Below are positions 17,025 to 25,876 of a stretch of 64,000 nt of DNA, one piece after another. Source of the DNA: Allokutzneria oryzae (lineage in GTDB: Bacteria; Actinomycetota; Actinomycetes; Mycobacteriales; Pseudonocardiaceae); assembly GCF_042429765.1 (NCBI RefSeq), contig NZ_JBHLZU010000014.1:186001-250000 (forward strand), read 5' to 3'. The notes beneath the pieces were generated by a model. It had not been told where the DNA came from. It was given only the letters and a program-made list of their open reading frames with translations, and did no database searches. How positions within the stretch are numbered: the stretch's first letter is position 1; each line of letters starts with the position of its first letter. The position numbers and the translations under genes were made by a program.

Positions 17025-17806
17025 GCGAGCAGAACCTCTCGCGCCGCAGGGAATGCCGGCTCGACGAGCTCACCGCGCTGCTGGTCGCCGAGGGCACGGC
17101 CACCGCCCAGGACCTCGCAGAGCGCTTCGACGTGAGCCTGATGACGATGCACCGCGACCTGGACGAGCTGGAGCGGCGCGGGCTGGTGCGCAAGTTCCGC
17201 GGCGGTGTCACCACCCTGCCCTCCGGCGTGTTCGAGAGCAACGTGCTCTACCGCCAGAAGGCGATGACAGCGCAGAAGCAGGCCATGGCGCGCAGGGCGA
17301 GGGAGCTCGTCGAGCCGGGCATGTCGGTGATGCTCGACGACTCCACCTCCGTACTGGAGCTGGCGAGGACTCTGGGCGGGATCACGCCGCTGCGGGTGGT
17401 GACGAACTACCTGGAGGGCTTGAAGGTGCTCTCCGGCACGCCCGGGATCGCACTGACCGCGCTCGGCGGGGACTACGACCCCAACCACGACTCCTTCCTC
17501 GGCGTCGGCTGTGTCGAGGCGATCGGGGCACTGCGGGTGGACGCGGTGTTCGTCTCGACCTCCGCCGCCTCCGGTGGCCTGGCGTACCACCAGGAACAGC
17601 ACATCGTCTCGGTCAAGCGAGCGATGCTCGACGCCGCCGCCCGGCGCTACCTGCTGCTGGACCACAGCAAGCTCGGCCGGGTCGCGTTGCACCGCGTGGT
17701 CCCGCTGGAGGTCTTCGACCTGGTGATCGTCGACGACGGGCTCTCCGAGGAGCACGCCGCCGAGCTGCGCGAGCACCGGGTTCCGTTCGAGGTGGCCGGG
17801 TCATGA
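17021..17806 (+). CDS. DeoR-family transcriptional regulator
   Basis: 261 residues. N-terminal DeoR helix-turn-helix (QDLAERFDVSLMTMHRDLDEL followed by the VRKFRGG wing) and a C-terminal sugar-phosphate sensor domain with the DDSTSVLELA and LGGDYD motifs of the family. Probably represses its own operon until a phosphorylated sugar binds. Embedded in the operon with ATGA overlaps on both sides. A possible target is the TGTTA direct repeat upstream of 15013. Confidence 0.9.
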   Translation: MSEQNLSRRRECRLDELTALLVAEGTATAQDLAERFDVSLMTMHRDLDELERRGLVRKFRGGVTTLPSGVFESNVLYRQKAMTAQKQAMARRARELVEPGMSVMLDDSTSVLELARTLGGITPLRVVTNYLEGLKVLSGTPGIALTALGGDYDPNHDSFLGVGCVEAIGALRVDAVFVSTSAASGGLAYHQEQHIVSVKRAMLDAAARRYLLLDHSKLGRVALHRVVPLEVFDLVIVDDGLSEEHAAELREHRVPFEVAGS

Positions 17807-18474
17807 CGGTGTTCGACGGCGTGATCTTCGACATGGACGGTGTCATCGTCGACACCGAGCACCTGTGGGAGCAGAGCTGGACGGTCAGCGCCGCGCTGCG
17901 CGGCTACACGTGGACCGCGCACGACACCAGCACCGTGCAGGGCATGAGCGCCCCGGAGTGGTCGGCCTACGTCGCCGACCGCGCCGAGGTTCCGGAGCAG
18001 GCGGAGACGATCCGCGCCGAGTGCGTGAAGTTCATGGTGGACAAGGTGGTCGAGGGCGAGGGGCCGTTGTTGCCCGGTGCCGCCGACCTGGTGCACGCGG
18101 TCGCTGACCGGACCCGGATCGCGGTCGCCTCCTCCGCGGCTCGCGCGGTGATCGAGGTGGTCCTGGCCAAGCACGGGCTCACCGATCGGTTCACCGCGAT
18201 CTGCTCCAGCGAGGAGGTTCCGCTCGGCAAGCCCGCACCGGACGTGTACCTGGAGGCGGCGCGGCGGCTCGGTCTCGACCCCACGCGCGCGATCGGCATC
18301 GAGGACTCCAGCAACGGAATGCGGGCGGCGCACGCCGCCGGGCTGACGCTGGTGGCGCTGCCGAACAAGTCCTATCCGCCGAAGCCGGACGCGGTCGCGC
18401 TGGCCGCTTACGTGGCCTCCACTCACGACGACGCGCGTGACTACATCATCGCGAGGCTGGTGGCAGCCATGTGA
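17803..18474 (+). CDS. HAD-superfamily phosphatase / beta-phosphoglucomutase-like
   Basis: 223 residues, HAD subfamily IA. Motif I is DMDGVIVDTE, motif II VASSAA, motif III Lys in GKPAPDVY, motif IV GIEDSSNG, with a helical cap of type C1. The family dephosphorylates or isomerises sugar phosphates. ATG overlaps the DeoR stop (ATGA). The operon thus encodes two kinases and two phosphatase-fold enzymes, suggesting that it handles more than one phosphorylated intermediate. Confidence 0.87.
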   Translation: MTVFDGVIFDMDGVIVDTEHLWEQSWTVSAALRGYTWTAHDTSTVQGMSAPEWSAYVADRAEVPEQAETIRAECVKFMVDKVVEGEGPLLPGAADLVHAVADRTRIAVASSAARAVIEVVLAKHGLTDRFTAICSSEEVPLGKPAPDVYLEAARRLGLDPTRAIGIEDSSNGMRAAHAAGLTLVALPNKSYPPKPDAVALAAYVASTHDDARDYIIARLVAAM

Positions 18475-18532
18475 GCGACGTACCCGTAGACCGCGGCCAT
18501 GTCTTCGACCGTAGTTCCGAGGAGCGCATCCG

Positions 18533-19585
18533 ATGACCCTTCGTGTCCTGGCGGCAGGCGACAACTTCGTGCTCAGCTCGTTGCTCGAACGCGCGGTGCT
18601 TGACCAGGTCCCGGACGCCCAGGTGTCCACTGTGGACTTCGAGTGGCCGGACGTGCCCTTCGGCCGCGTCGCCGAGGTGGACGAGGCGACCGGCACCGAG
18701 GACGAGATGATCGCCGCGCTGCGCGGGCACGACGTGCTGGTGACCCAGATGGGCGCGGTGACCGAACGCGTCCTGCGCGAGTGCCCCGACCTCAAGCTGG
18801 TCGCGGTCAGCAGAGGCGGGCCGATCAACGTCAACATCCCGGCGGCGACCGAGGCGGGCGTCGCGGTCTGCCACGCCCCCGGACGCAACGCGACGGCGAC
18901 AGCGGAGATGACGATCGCGTTGATGCTGGCGGTGTTGCGGCGCGTCCCGGAGACGCACGCGCACACGGCGACCGGCGAGTGGCGTGGCGACTACTACCGC
19001 TACGAGAGGTGCGGGCTGGAGCTGGAAGGCACTCCGGTCGGCCTCGTCGGTTTCGGCGCGATCGGCAGCAGGGTGGCCAAGGTCCTCGCCGCGTTCGGCG
19101 CCGAGGTGATGGTCTACGACCCGTACGCCGACCCCACGCTGCTCGGCGACGCGGAGCACGTCGCCGAGCTGGACGAGCTGTTGCGCCGCAGCAGGGTTCT
19201 CACGCTGCACGCCCGCGTCACCGAGGAGACGAGGGGGTTGATCGGAGCACGGGAGCTGGCGCTGCTGCCGTCAGGGTCGTACCTGGTCAACGCGGCACGA
19301 GGCACTCTGCTGGACTACCCGGCGACCGTGGCGGCGCTGAAGTCCGGCCACCTCGCGGGGGCCGCGTTCGACACCTACGCGGTCGAGCCGATCCCGGCGG
19401 GCGACGGCCTGCTCAGCGCGCCGAACGTGGTGATGACCCCGCACATCGCCGGTGCCTCGAAGGCCGTTGCGGAGAAGGCCGCGCGGATCGTGGCGGCCGA
19501 GGTCGGCCGCTTCGCGCGCGGCGAGGAGCTCGCGAACTGCTCGAACCCCGAAGCGACGGAGGTGCACCGTGTACATCGGCGTTGA
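18533..19585 (+). CDS. D-isomer-specific 2-hydroxyacid dehydrogenase
   Basis: 350 residues. NAD-binding Rossmann motif GFGAIGSRVAKVLAAFGAEV mid-protein, catalytic Arg in NAARGTLLD, Glu in YAVEPIPAGD, and His in MTPHIAGAS. Similar to phosphoglycerate/hydroxypyruvate reductases, so it interconverts a 2-keto and a 2-hydroxy acid. GGAG precedes the ATG. The 58-bp gap after the HAD gene is the only loose joint in the operon. Its end overlaps the second kinase by 17 bp. Confidence 0.88.
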   Translation: MTLRVLAAGDNFVLSSLLERAVLDQVPDAQVSTVDFEWPDVPFGRVAEVDEATGTEDEMIAALRGHDVLVTQMGAVTERVLRECPDLKLVAVSRGGPINVNIPAATEAGVAVCHAPGRNATATAEMTIALMLAVLRRVPETHAHTATGEWRGDYYRYERCGLELEGTPVGLVGFGAIGSRVAKVLAAFGAEVMVYDPYADPTLLGDAEHVAELDELLRRSRVLTLHARVTEETRGLIGARELALLPSGSYLVNAARGTLLDYPATVAALKSGHLAGAAFDTYAVEPIPAGDGLLSAPNVVMTPHIAGASKAVAEKAARIVAAEVGRFARGEELANCSNPEATEVHRVHRR

Positions 19586-21014
19586 CGTCGGCACATCCAT
19601 CACCAAGGCCGTCGCGTTCGGCGCGGACGGCACGCAGCTGGACGTCCAGTCCGTCCCCACCAAGCTGATCCACCCGGCCCCCGGCCGGATCGAACAGGAC
19701 ACCGCAGAGGTGCTCGCGTCGGTGACCTCAGTGCTCAGCGCGTTGGTCGGCCGCGTCGGTCAGCCGGAGTTCGTCGCGGTGACGGGCCAAGGCGACGGGC
19801 TGTGGCTGGTCGACGCCGACGGCGTCCCGGTGCGCAACGCGGTGTCCTGGATGGACGGTCGTGCCGCTCAGACCGTCCGGGACTGGACCGCCGCAGGGGT
19901 CGAGGAGGCGGTGTTCCGGGTCAACGGCAGCATCCAGTTCCCCGGAAGCCCAGCGGCGATCATGTCCTATTTGGACGAACACGAGCCCTCGACCCTTGAT
20001 CGCGCTGCTACCGCCGGGTACTGCAAAGACGTTGTGCTGCAGCACCTCACGGGCCTGCGCGCGACTGATGCCTCGGACTCGTCGATGCCGTACAGCGACC
20101 TCAACGGCGGTTACAGCGACGTCGCGCTCTCGGCGCTCGGCTTGACCCACCGAGCTGGCCTGCTCGCGCCGATCCACGCTCACCAGCCGGTCGGTGAGCT
20201 GCACGCGGCGGGTGCTTCGGCGACCGGGCTCGCGGCGGGGACACCGATCGTCTCGGGGCCGTACGACCTGCCCGCCTGCGCCAGGGGAACCGGAGTGGTG
20301 ACGCCCGGCGACGGGATGGTGATCATCGGGACCACGCTGGCGTGTCAGGTGATCACCGCGTCACCCGACACGTCCGGCACCCCCGCCGGCCTGACCCTGG
20401 CGACGGGGGCTCCTGGCCGGTGGCTGCGCGCGATGCCCGCGATGGTGGGGACGGCGTCGCTGGACTGGACGCTGCGGCTGGTCGGCGCGAGCACGGGCTC
20501 GCTCGCGGGCATGCTCGGCGAGTCCGGCGCGGGGGCGAACGGCGTTTCGGTGCTGCCGTACTTCTCGCCGTCCGGCGAACGAGCCCCGTTCGTCGATCCG
20601 TTCGCGCGGGGGCAGTTCAGCGGGCTGACGGTGCAGAGCACTCCGGCCGACCTGGTGCGGGCGGTGTGCGAGGGCATCGCGTACGCGGCGAGGCACTGCC
20701 TGGACGCGGCCGGGTTGACCGGGTCGCTCGCGGTCGCCGGGGGCGGCGCTCGCAGTGCCGCGTGGTTGCAGATCTTCGCCGATGTCCTCGGGCGGGAGCT
20801 GCGGCTGCCCCGGTGCTCGGAGGTGGGCGCGCGAGGGGTCGTGGTCAACGCCTTCGACGTGGTGGGCCGGGCGTTCGACGAGGCCGCGTGGACCGGGTCC
20901 GAGCTCGTTGTCTCGCCGGGGCGCGATGTGGAGCGGTATGAGGAGGGGTACGGGCGGTACCTTGCTCAGGTCGGCTCCGCTCGCGCTGCGTGGGCCGACG
21001 CGACCGTGTGGTGA
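19569..21014 (+). CDS. FGGY-family carbohydrate kinase (second)
   Basis: 481 residues, FGGY kinase of the xylulokinase group. N-terminal GVDVGTSITKAVAFG, QGDGLWLVDADG, the NAVSWMDGRA substrate-site region, and C-terminal VAGGGARSAAWLQIFADVLG. GTG at 19569 follows GGAGG inside the end of the dehydrogenase gene, giving a 17-bp overlap. Only distantly similar to the first kinase of the operon, so the two probably phosphorylate different sugars or polyols. No sugar transporter lies in the operon. Confidence 0.88.
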   Translation: MYIGVDVGTSITKAVAFGADGTQLDVQSVPTKLIHPAPGRIEQDTAEVLASVTSVLSALVGRVGQPEFVAVTGQGDGLWLVDADGVPVRNAVSWMDGRAAQTVRDWTAAGVEEAVFRVNGSIQFPGSPAAIMSYLDEHEPSTLDRAATAGYCKDVVLQHLTGLRATDASDSSMPYSDLNGGYSDVALSALGLTHRAGLLAPIHAHQPVGELHAAGASATGLAAGTPIVSGPYDLPACARGTGVVTPGDGMVIIGTTLACQVITASPDTSGTPAGLTLATGAPGRWLRAMPAMVGTASLDWTLRLVGASTGSLAGMLGESGAGANGVSVLPYFSPSGERAPFVDPFARGQFSGLTVQSTPADLVRAVCEGIAYAARHCLDAAGLTGSLAVAGGGARSAAWLQIFADVLGRELRLPRCSEVGARGVVVNAFDVVGRAFDEAAWTGSELVVSPGRDVERYEEGYGRYLAQVGSARAAWADATVW

Positions 21015-21075
21015 GGTGGTTGTCGACCGGGCTGGGGTTGGGTCCACCACAAGGGACTGGAAGGCTGCGCACCGC

Positions 21076-21666
21076 ATGATCGACGACTACGCGAAGACGT
21101 ATCTGCACGACGACCTGCGCTGGGTGCGCGGGGCGATGCTCGCGAAGCTCGACGGGCTCTCCGAGTACGACATCCGTCGCCCGCTGACCGCTACCGGGAC
21201 CAACCTCCTCGGCCTGGTCAAGCACCTGTCGACATGGGAGGCCAGGTACTTCGGCGAGGTCTTCGACCGACCGTTCCCCGAGCCCCTGCCCAGGTGGGAC
21301 GACGAGTCCGAGCGCGGTGCCGACATGTGGGCGACCGAGCACGAGACACGCGCCGAGATCGTCGAGCGGTACCGGCGCGTGTGGGACCACGCCGACGCGA
21401 CGATCAACGACCTCGCCATCGACGCCCCCGGCCACGTGCCGTGGTGGCCACGCCCCGACGTGAAGCTGTTCGCCATCCTGGTCCACATGCTCACCGAGAC
21501 CAGCCGGCACGCGGGCCACGCCGACATCCTCCGCGAGCAGCTCGACGGCGCGGTGGGACTCGACGGGGCCGGCGCCGCTCAGCACGGGAAGAACGCCGTT
21601 TTCTGGGAGAACCACCGTGCGAAAATCGAGCGCGCCGCCAGAGCAGCACGACCGAAAACCCTCTGA
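21076..21666 (+). CDS. DinB-superfamily protein (DUF664)
   Basis: 196 residues, four-helix DinB fold of the DUF664 group, which in actinobacteria includes mycothiol-dependent transferases. Metal-ligand histidines sit in LVKHLSTWEARYF and in the late HMLTETSRHAGHADILREQ motif. Possible detoxification or thiol-transfer enzyme; substrate unknown. Starts 61 bp after the kinase operon, so it may be read through from it, but nothing links the functions. Confidence 0.85.
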   Translation: MIDDYAKTYLHDDLRWVRGAMLAKLDGLSEYDIRRPLTATGTNLLGLVKHLSTWEARYFGEVFDRPFPEPLPRWDDESERGADMWATEHETRAEIVERYRRVWDHADATINDLAIDAPGHVPWWPRPDVKLFAILVHMLTETSRHAGHADILREQLDGAVGLDGAGAAQHGKNAVFWENHRAKIERAARAARPKTL

Positions 21667-22198
21667 CCGAGTCGAAGCTCGGCGATGACGTTCCTTCGCG
21701 CAGCGCCAACGCCCAGCAGCCGACCGCGACAATGTCCTGTCGTGCTCGTCCACCAAGGATCGGGTTCTCGGATATACGTGCGTCCCATTGGCGTGAGCGG
21801 CTCCAGCTGGTCCACGATCAACAACGCCCCGGCCTCAGCGAAATCCGCACTGGACACCGAACCCGCAAGCCGACGTGCCGGGACAGCGTGCGCATGATTC
21901 ACGACGCGGTAGGCGTCCTCGATGGAATTGAGGGCCTCACCCCATTCTGTCCGCCCAAAAAAGTGATCATGGCTCCGCAGAATGAAATGGGGATCGCATT
22001 TGCGACCGAAGAGATTCATCGGTCGCCGAAAATGCGCCCGGCGCCGTCGCGGACAGGAGGATGCCTAAGCCACGCGCGGCCTCGGGAGGAGTTCACCCGG
22101 ATCGCGGTGGCGATGACCTGGTCAAAGCCCAACGGGCGTCATCACATCGGCGGCGGAGGGCTCCCGCGGGGGTGGGCCGGTGCGCTAGATTCCGACCG
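21667..22198. other. gap without a convincing gene
   Basis: 532 bp of lower GC content than its flanks. A leftward open frame (21579-22019) overlaps the end of the DinB gene, lacks a recognisable family and has a poor start. Short rightward frames are no better. This may be a decayed gene or plain intergenic DNA holding the promoter for the gene at 22199. Confidence 0.4.
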
Positions 22199-22465
22199 AT
22201 GGCCATCGAAGATCACTACGTCCAACAGCGGGCGGGCTCGACCGCGCGGTGCTTCGGCGGTCATCTGACCGGCATTGTCGCGCCGAGCCCGATCACCGCG
22301 CTCCCCGTGCGCGGTGTCCGGCTGCCCGCCGCCGCGCTCGCCGCGATGCTGGTCGCGGGGCTCGGCATCGTCGGCGGCGGTCCCGCCGTGCCCGCCGCCG
22401 TGGCCTCGTTCCTCGTCGCGGCCATGCTGTTCCGGTTCGGCCGCAATGGAGATGAGTGGACATGA
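22199..22465 (+). CDS. small membrane protein, unknown
   Basis: 88 residues with two hydrophobic segments (VRGVRLPAAALAAMLVAGLG and AVPAAVASFLVAAMLF), probably an inner-membrane hairpin, and a charged C-terminal tail. No family recognised. Its stop overlaps the DUF742 start (ATGA), so the two proteins are made together. The ribosome site is weak. Confidence 0.55.
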   Translation: MAIEDHYVQQRAGSTARCFGGHLTGIVAPSPITALPVRGVRLPAAALAAMLVAGLGIVGGGPAVPAAVASFLVAAMLFRFGRNGDEWT

Positions 22466-23013
22466 CCGGTCGGAACAGGCGCCCGCGAACGCCGAGGTTC
22501 CAGCCTCTGCCCTACGGCGGCTGGCCGGACTACCAGACCTGGGCGGACAACGACTTCCAGCCGCGCCCCGCCGGTCCCGCGCCGAGGCCGCACCCGGACG
22601 CCGAGGCGACGGTGGTCATCCCGCTGCCCGTGTCCCGGCGCCGGCCCGACGCCTTCGTGGAGTGGGCCGACGACGACGCTGTCGTTCGCCCGTACCTCCG
22701 GACGCACGGCCGGGTCAGCTCCGCGTACGACCTGCGGCTGGAGACCATGGTGTCGGCGAGCGGGAAGCGCCCCGTCACCGCCTCGATGAGCCCGGACGTG
22801 GCCGCGGTGCGGTCGCTGTGCGCGCAGAAGCCGCAGTCGGTCGCCGAACTGTCGGCCTACCTCAAGGCCCCGCTCGGTGTGACCAGGGTGATCATCGGGG
22901 ACGCGATCGAAGGCGGCCTCGTGTCGGTGCGCCGGGGCGCCTGCCCCGCGGACAACCGGCCGAGCGCGGATGTCCTGCGGCAGGTCAGGGACGGGCTCCG
23001 CGCGATGGGCTGA
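22462..23013 (+). CDS. DUF742 protein (conservon cvnC-like)
   Basis: 183 residues. A Pro-rich N-terminal half is followed by the DUF742 winged-helix-like core: VVRPYLRTHGRV, then VRSLCAQKPQSVAELSAYLK, LGVTRVIIGDAIEGGLV and the final DVLRQVRDGLRAM. In actinobacterial conservons this protein sits with a sensor kinase, a roadblock protein and a small GTPase. Here those partners are missing and a small membrane protein takes their place. Presumed signalling adaptor, cytosolic. Confidence 0.8.
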   Translation: MTGRNRRPRTPRFQPLPYGGWPDYQTWADNDFQPRPAGPAPRPHPDAEATVVIPLPVSRRRPDAFVEWADDDAVVRPYLRTHGRVSSAYDLRLETMVSASGKRPVTASMSPDVAAVRSLCAQKPQSVAELSAYLKAPLGVTRVIIGDAIEGGLVSVRRGACPADNRPSADVLRQVRDGLRAMG

Positions 23014-23046
23014 GCCCGCAGACCGCGGGCAGCCGTGCCGTGATCC

Positions 23047-23459
23047 TCAACGGGCGGTGGTCCCTGCCGGGTCGACTAACAAGTAGTCGATCTTCGTCGT
23101 CGTGGCGTTGTCGTGCGGCACGCCGTTGTAGTGGGTCCCCGGTCGGGTGCGCGGGGAGCCGCCATCGGCCTGTGCGCACTCCACGGCGGAAGCGCGACGA
23201 ACGCCTTGTAGGCCGCGACCTGGTGCGCGCGAAAACTCCCGCTGGGGTCGTCACCGCTGTAGCTGAGGTGGGCGTTGCGCGCACATCGCGACCCGCCATT
23301 CCTCCCCCGCGGCCGACGGCAGCTGCCTGGCCTCCCACCACGTGTTCTCGTCCGGCACCGCCAGCGCGATCCCGTGGTCACAGGCGCTGTCGTCGCTGGA
23401 ACCGCCCCGAGGACCAACGCCCCCGTGAGCAGGGCCGACACCAGCAGGTTCGTGATCAT
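23047..23459 (-). pseudogene. decayed secreted endonuclease/exonuclease/phosphatase-type protein
   Basis: Starts as a clean signal peptide, MITNLLVSALLTGALVLGAV, then needs frame changes to continue: ACDHGIALAVPDENTWWEA and EEWRVAMCA in one frame, NAHLSYSGDDPSGSFRAHQV in the next, and GTHYNGVPHDNATTTKIDYL up to stop 23047-23049 in another. The order and the late KIDYLLV resemble the end of secreted EEP-fold nucleases, which are normally over twice as long, so the middle (metal-site region) is lost. The EEP identity is moderate; the disruption is clear. Confidence 0.55.
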
Positions 23460-23538
23460 CCGACACCTCCGGGCCAGATCACGACAGACACCCACCTTCC
23501 CCCAGGTGTTGACGATGGCGGGCACCCCATGGGAAAAC

Positions 23539-23555
23539 CATCAGGTTCCCTGATG
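23539..23555. promoter_or_regulatory. palindromic candidate MarR operator
   Basis: CATCAGG-TTC-CCTGATG, perfect 7-bp arms, ending 14 bp before the hydratase-lyase ATG at 23570. The size and position suit the MarR regulator encoded at 25867-26328. Binding would block transcription or the ribosome site. Confidence 0.55.
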
Positions 23556-23569
23556 ATTGGGAGGTAGCC

Positions 23570-24400
23570 ATGACCGCGTCCCTGGAGACGGTGTCGGTGG
23601 AGCTGGACGAGGGCATCGCCTGGGTCACCCTGAACCGCCCGGCCAAGCGCAACGCCATGAACCCCACGCTCAACCGCGAGATGGTGCGCGTGCTCGACGA
23701 GCTGGAGGGCGACCCGCGCTGCCGCGTCCTGGTGCTCACCGGCGCGGGCGAGTCCTTCTCCTCGGGCATGGACCTGCGGGAGTACTTCCGCGAGGTGGAC
23801 GAGAACCCCGACCCCGCCGTGCAGATCCGGGTCCGCCGGGACAGCGCGGAGTGGCAGTGGAAACGCCTGCGGACCTGGAGCAAGCCGACCTTGGCGATGG
23901 TCAACGGCTGGTGCTTCGGCGGCGCGTTCACCCCGCTGGTCGCCTGCGACCTGGCGATCGCCGACGAGGACGCGCAGTTCGGCCTGTCCGAGGTGAACTG
24001 GGGCATCCCACCGGGCGGCGTGGTCAGCCGTGCGCTGGCCGCAACGGTCGGGCAGCGCGACGCCCTGTTCCACATCCTCACCGGCGAGACCTTCGACGGG
24101 CGCAGAGCGGCGGAGATGCGCCTGGTCAACGAGGCGGTGCCCGCGGAGCGGCTGCGCGAGCGGACTCGCGAGCTGGCGCTGAAGCTGGCGTCGATGAACC
24201 CGGTCGTGCTGCGCGCGGCCAAGGTCGGGTTCAAGCTCGCCGCCGAGATGCCGTGGGAGCAGGCCGAGGACTACCTCTACGCGAAGTTGGAGCAGTCCCA
24301 GTTCCTCGACCGTGATGCCGGGCGGCAGAAGGGGCTCGACCAGTTCCTGGACGACAAGGCCTACCGGCCCGGACTCGGCGCGTACGACCCGACTGCCTGA
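23570..24400 (+). CDS. p-hydroxycinnamoyl-CoA hydratase/lyase
   Basis: 276-residue crotonase-fold enzyme that hydrates and cleaves p-coumaroyl- or feruloyl-CoA to 4-hydroxybenzaldehyde or vanillin plus acetyl-CoA. Diagnostic segments are FSSGMDLREYFRE, the MVNGWCFGGAFTPLVACDLA oxyanion loop, FGLSEVNWGIPPGG with the acid Glu, and LTGETFDGRRAAEMRLVNEA. The length is that of the family. GGGAGG precedes the ATG, and a MarR-type palindrome overlaps the promoter area. Thirteen bp separate it from the CoA ligase that would make its substrate. Confidence 0.9.
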   Translation: MTASLETVSVELDEGIAWVTLNRPAKRNAMNPTLNREMVRVLDELEGDPRCRVLVLTGAGESFSSGMDLREYFREVDENPDPAVQIRVRRDSAEWQWKRLRTWSKPTLAMVNGWCFGGAFTPLVACDLAIADEDAQFGLSEVNWGIPPGGVVSRALAATVGQRDALFHILTGETFDGRRAAEMRLVNEAVPAERLRERTRELALKLASMNPVVLRAAKVGFKLAAEMPWEQAEDYLYAKLEQSQFLDRDAGRQKGLDQFLDDKAYRPGLGAYDPTA

Positions 24401-24412
24401 CGGGGGCTCTCG

Positions 24413-25876
24413 ATGCGGAACCAGGGACTCGGCTCGTGGCCACGACGGCGCGCCCGGATGACTCCGGCGCGGATCGCCGTGGTGCACGGCTCGACCGAGC
24501 TGACCTACCACGAGCTGCACGAACGGTCCCTGCGCGTGGCCAACGGGCTACGGGAGATCGGAGTGCGGCGCGGTGACCGCGTCGCGTACTTCGGGCACAA
24601 CCACCCCGCCTACTTGGAAGTCCTGTTCGCGTGCGGGATGCTCGGGGCGATCTTCGTCCCGGTGAGCTCCCGGTTGACCACGGCCGAGCTCGACCACGTG
24701 CTGCGCGACTGCGGTGCCCGCGTGCTCGTCCACGGTCCCGCTCAGGAGACGGTGGTCGATGGACTCGACCCCCAGCTCGCACCGCGACGGTTCGGGTTGT
24801 TCGACCTGTTGGCACGCAACAGCTCCGAGTTGATCGACGAACCCGTCGAGCTGTCCGCCCCTTGCCTGGTCATGTACACCTCGGGCAGCACCGGGCGACC
24901 GAAGGGCGCGGTTCTCACCCACGGCAACCTGACGTGGAACTGCGTCAACGTGCTCGTGGAGTCTGACATCGCACAGGACGAGGTGGCGCTCGCCGTCGCC
25001 CCGCTGTTCCACGCAGCCGCACTGGGCATGGTGTGCCTTCCGACGCTGCTCAAGGGCGGAACCGTTGTGCTGCAAGAGAAGTTCGATCCCGGAGCGGTTC
25101 TGGAGGTGATCGAGCAGCGGCGGGTCACCCTCGTCTTCGGAGTGCCGACGATGTATGACGCCGTCGCGGCTCATCCCCGCTGGGAGGAAGCCGACCTGTC
25201 CAGCGTCCGCACGGTGCTCTGCGGCGGCGCGCCGGTGCCGACCGAGACGATTCGCCGCTACCGCGATCGCGGGCTGGCCTTCGTGCAGGGCTACGGCATG
25301 ACCGAGGCCGCACCGGGCGTGTTGCTGCTCGACCGGGACCACCTGCTGACGAAGTCCGGCTCGGCGGGCGTTCCGTCCTTCTTCACCGATGTCCGTGTGG
25401 TGCGGCCCGATCTGACCGAGGTCTCGCCGGGTGAGAAGGGCGAGATCGTGGTGAGCGGCCCTAACGTGATGCCGGGCTACTGGGGTTCCGGGAGCGGCCC
25501 GCTGGACGGCTGGTTCCACTCCGGCGATGTGGCCACTGTGGACAGTGACGGCTACGTGTACGTGGTGGACCGCTTGAAGGACATGTTCATCTCCGGCGGC
25601 GAGAACGTCTACCCCGCCGAGGTGGAGAACGTGTTGCTCGGGCACGACGCGGTGGCGGCGTGCGCGGTGATCGGCGTTCCGGACGCGAAGTGGGGTGAGG
25701 TCGGCAAGGCGCTGGTCGTGCTCAGCCGGCCCTGCTCCGAGGCGGAGCTGCTCGGGCTCCTGCGCGAGCGCCTGTCCGCCTACAAGGTGCCCAAGTCCGT
25801 GCGGTTCACCACCGCCCTGCCGACGACCGGCTCCGGAAAGCTGGACAAGACGGAGATCCGCAGGCTCTACGGCTGA
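24413..25876 (+). CDS. acyl-CoA ligase, probably feruloyl/coumaroyl-CoA synthetase
   Basis: 487-residue AMP-forming ligase. ATP motif VMYTSGSTGRPKGAVLTHG, A5-type QGYGMTEAAPG, hinge DRLKDMFISGGENVYPAEVE, and catalytic Lys region TTGSGKLDKTEIRRL at the end. Complete and of normal length. Directly follows the hydratase-lyase, so it most likely activates hydroxycinnamic acids to CoA esters for it (inference from pairing). Its last 10 bp overlap the convergent MarR gene. Confidence 0.88.
   Translation: MRNQGLGSWPRRRARMTPARIAVVHGSTELTYHELHERSLRVANGLREIGVRRGDRVAYFGHNHPAYLEVLFACGMLGAIFVPVSSRLTTAELDHVLRDCGARVLVHGPAQETVVDGLDPQLAPRRFGLFDLLARNSSELIDEPVELSAPCLVMYTSGSTGRPKGAVLTHGNLTWNCVNVLVESDIAQDEVALAVAPLFHAAALGMVCLPTLLKGGTVVLQEKFDPGAVLEVIEQRRVTLVFGVPTMYDAVAAHPRWEEADLSSVRTVLCGGAPVPTETIRRYRDRGLAFVQGYGMTEAAPGVLLLDRDHLLTKSGSAGVPSFFTDVRVVRPDLTEVSPGEKGEIVVSGPNVMPGYWGSGSGPLDGWFHSGDVATVDSDGYVYVVDRLKDMFISGGENVYPAEVENVLLGHDAVAACAVIGVPDAKWGEVGKALVVLSRPCSEAELLGLLRERLSAYKVPKSVRFTTALPTTGSGKLDKTEIRRLYG

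Noticed and set aside
21579..22019. 146-residue minus-strand frame
   Set aside because: Overlaps the end of the DinB gene, has no ribosome site, no family and uneven composition.
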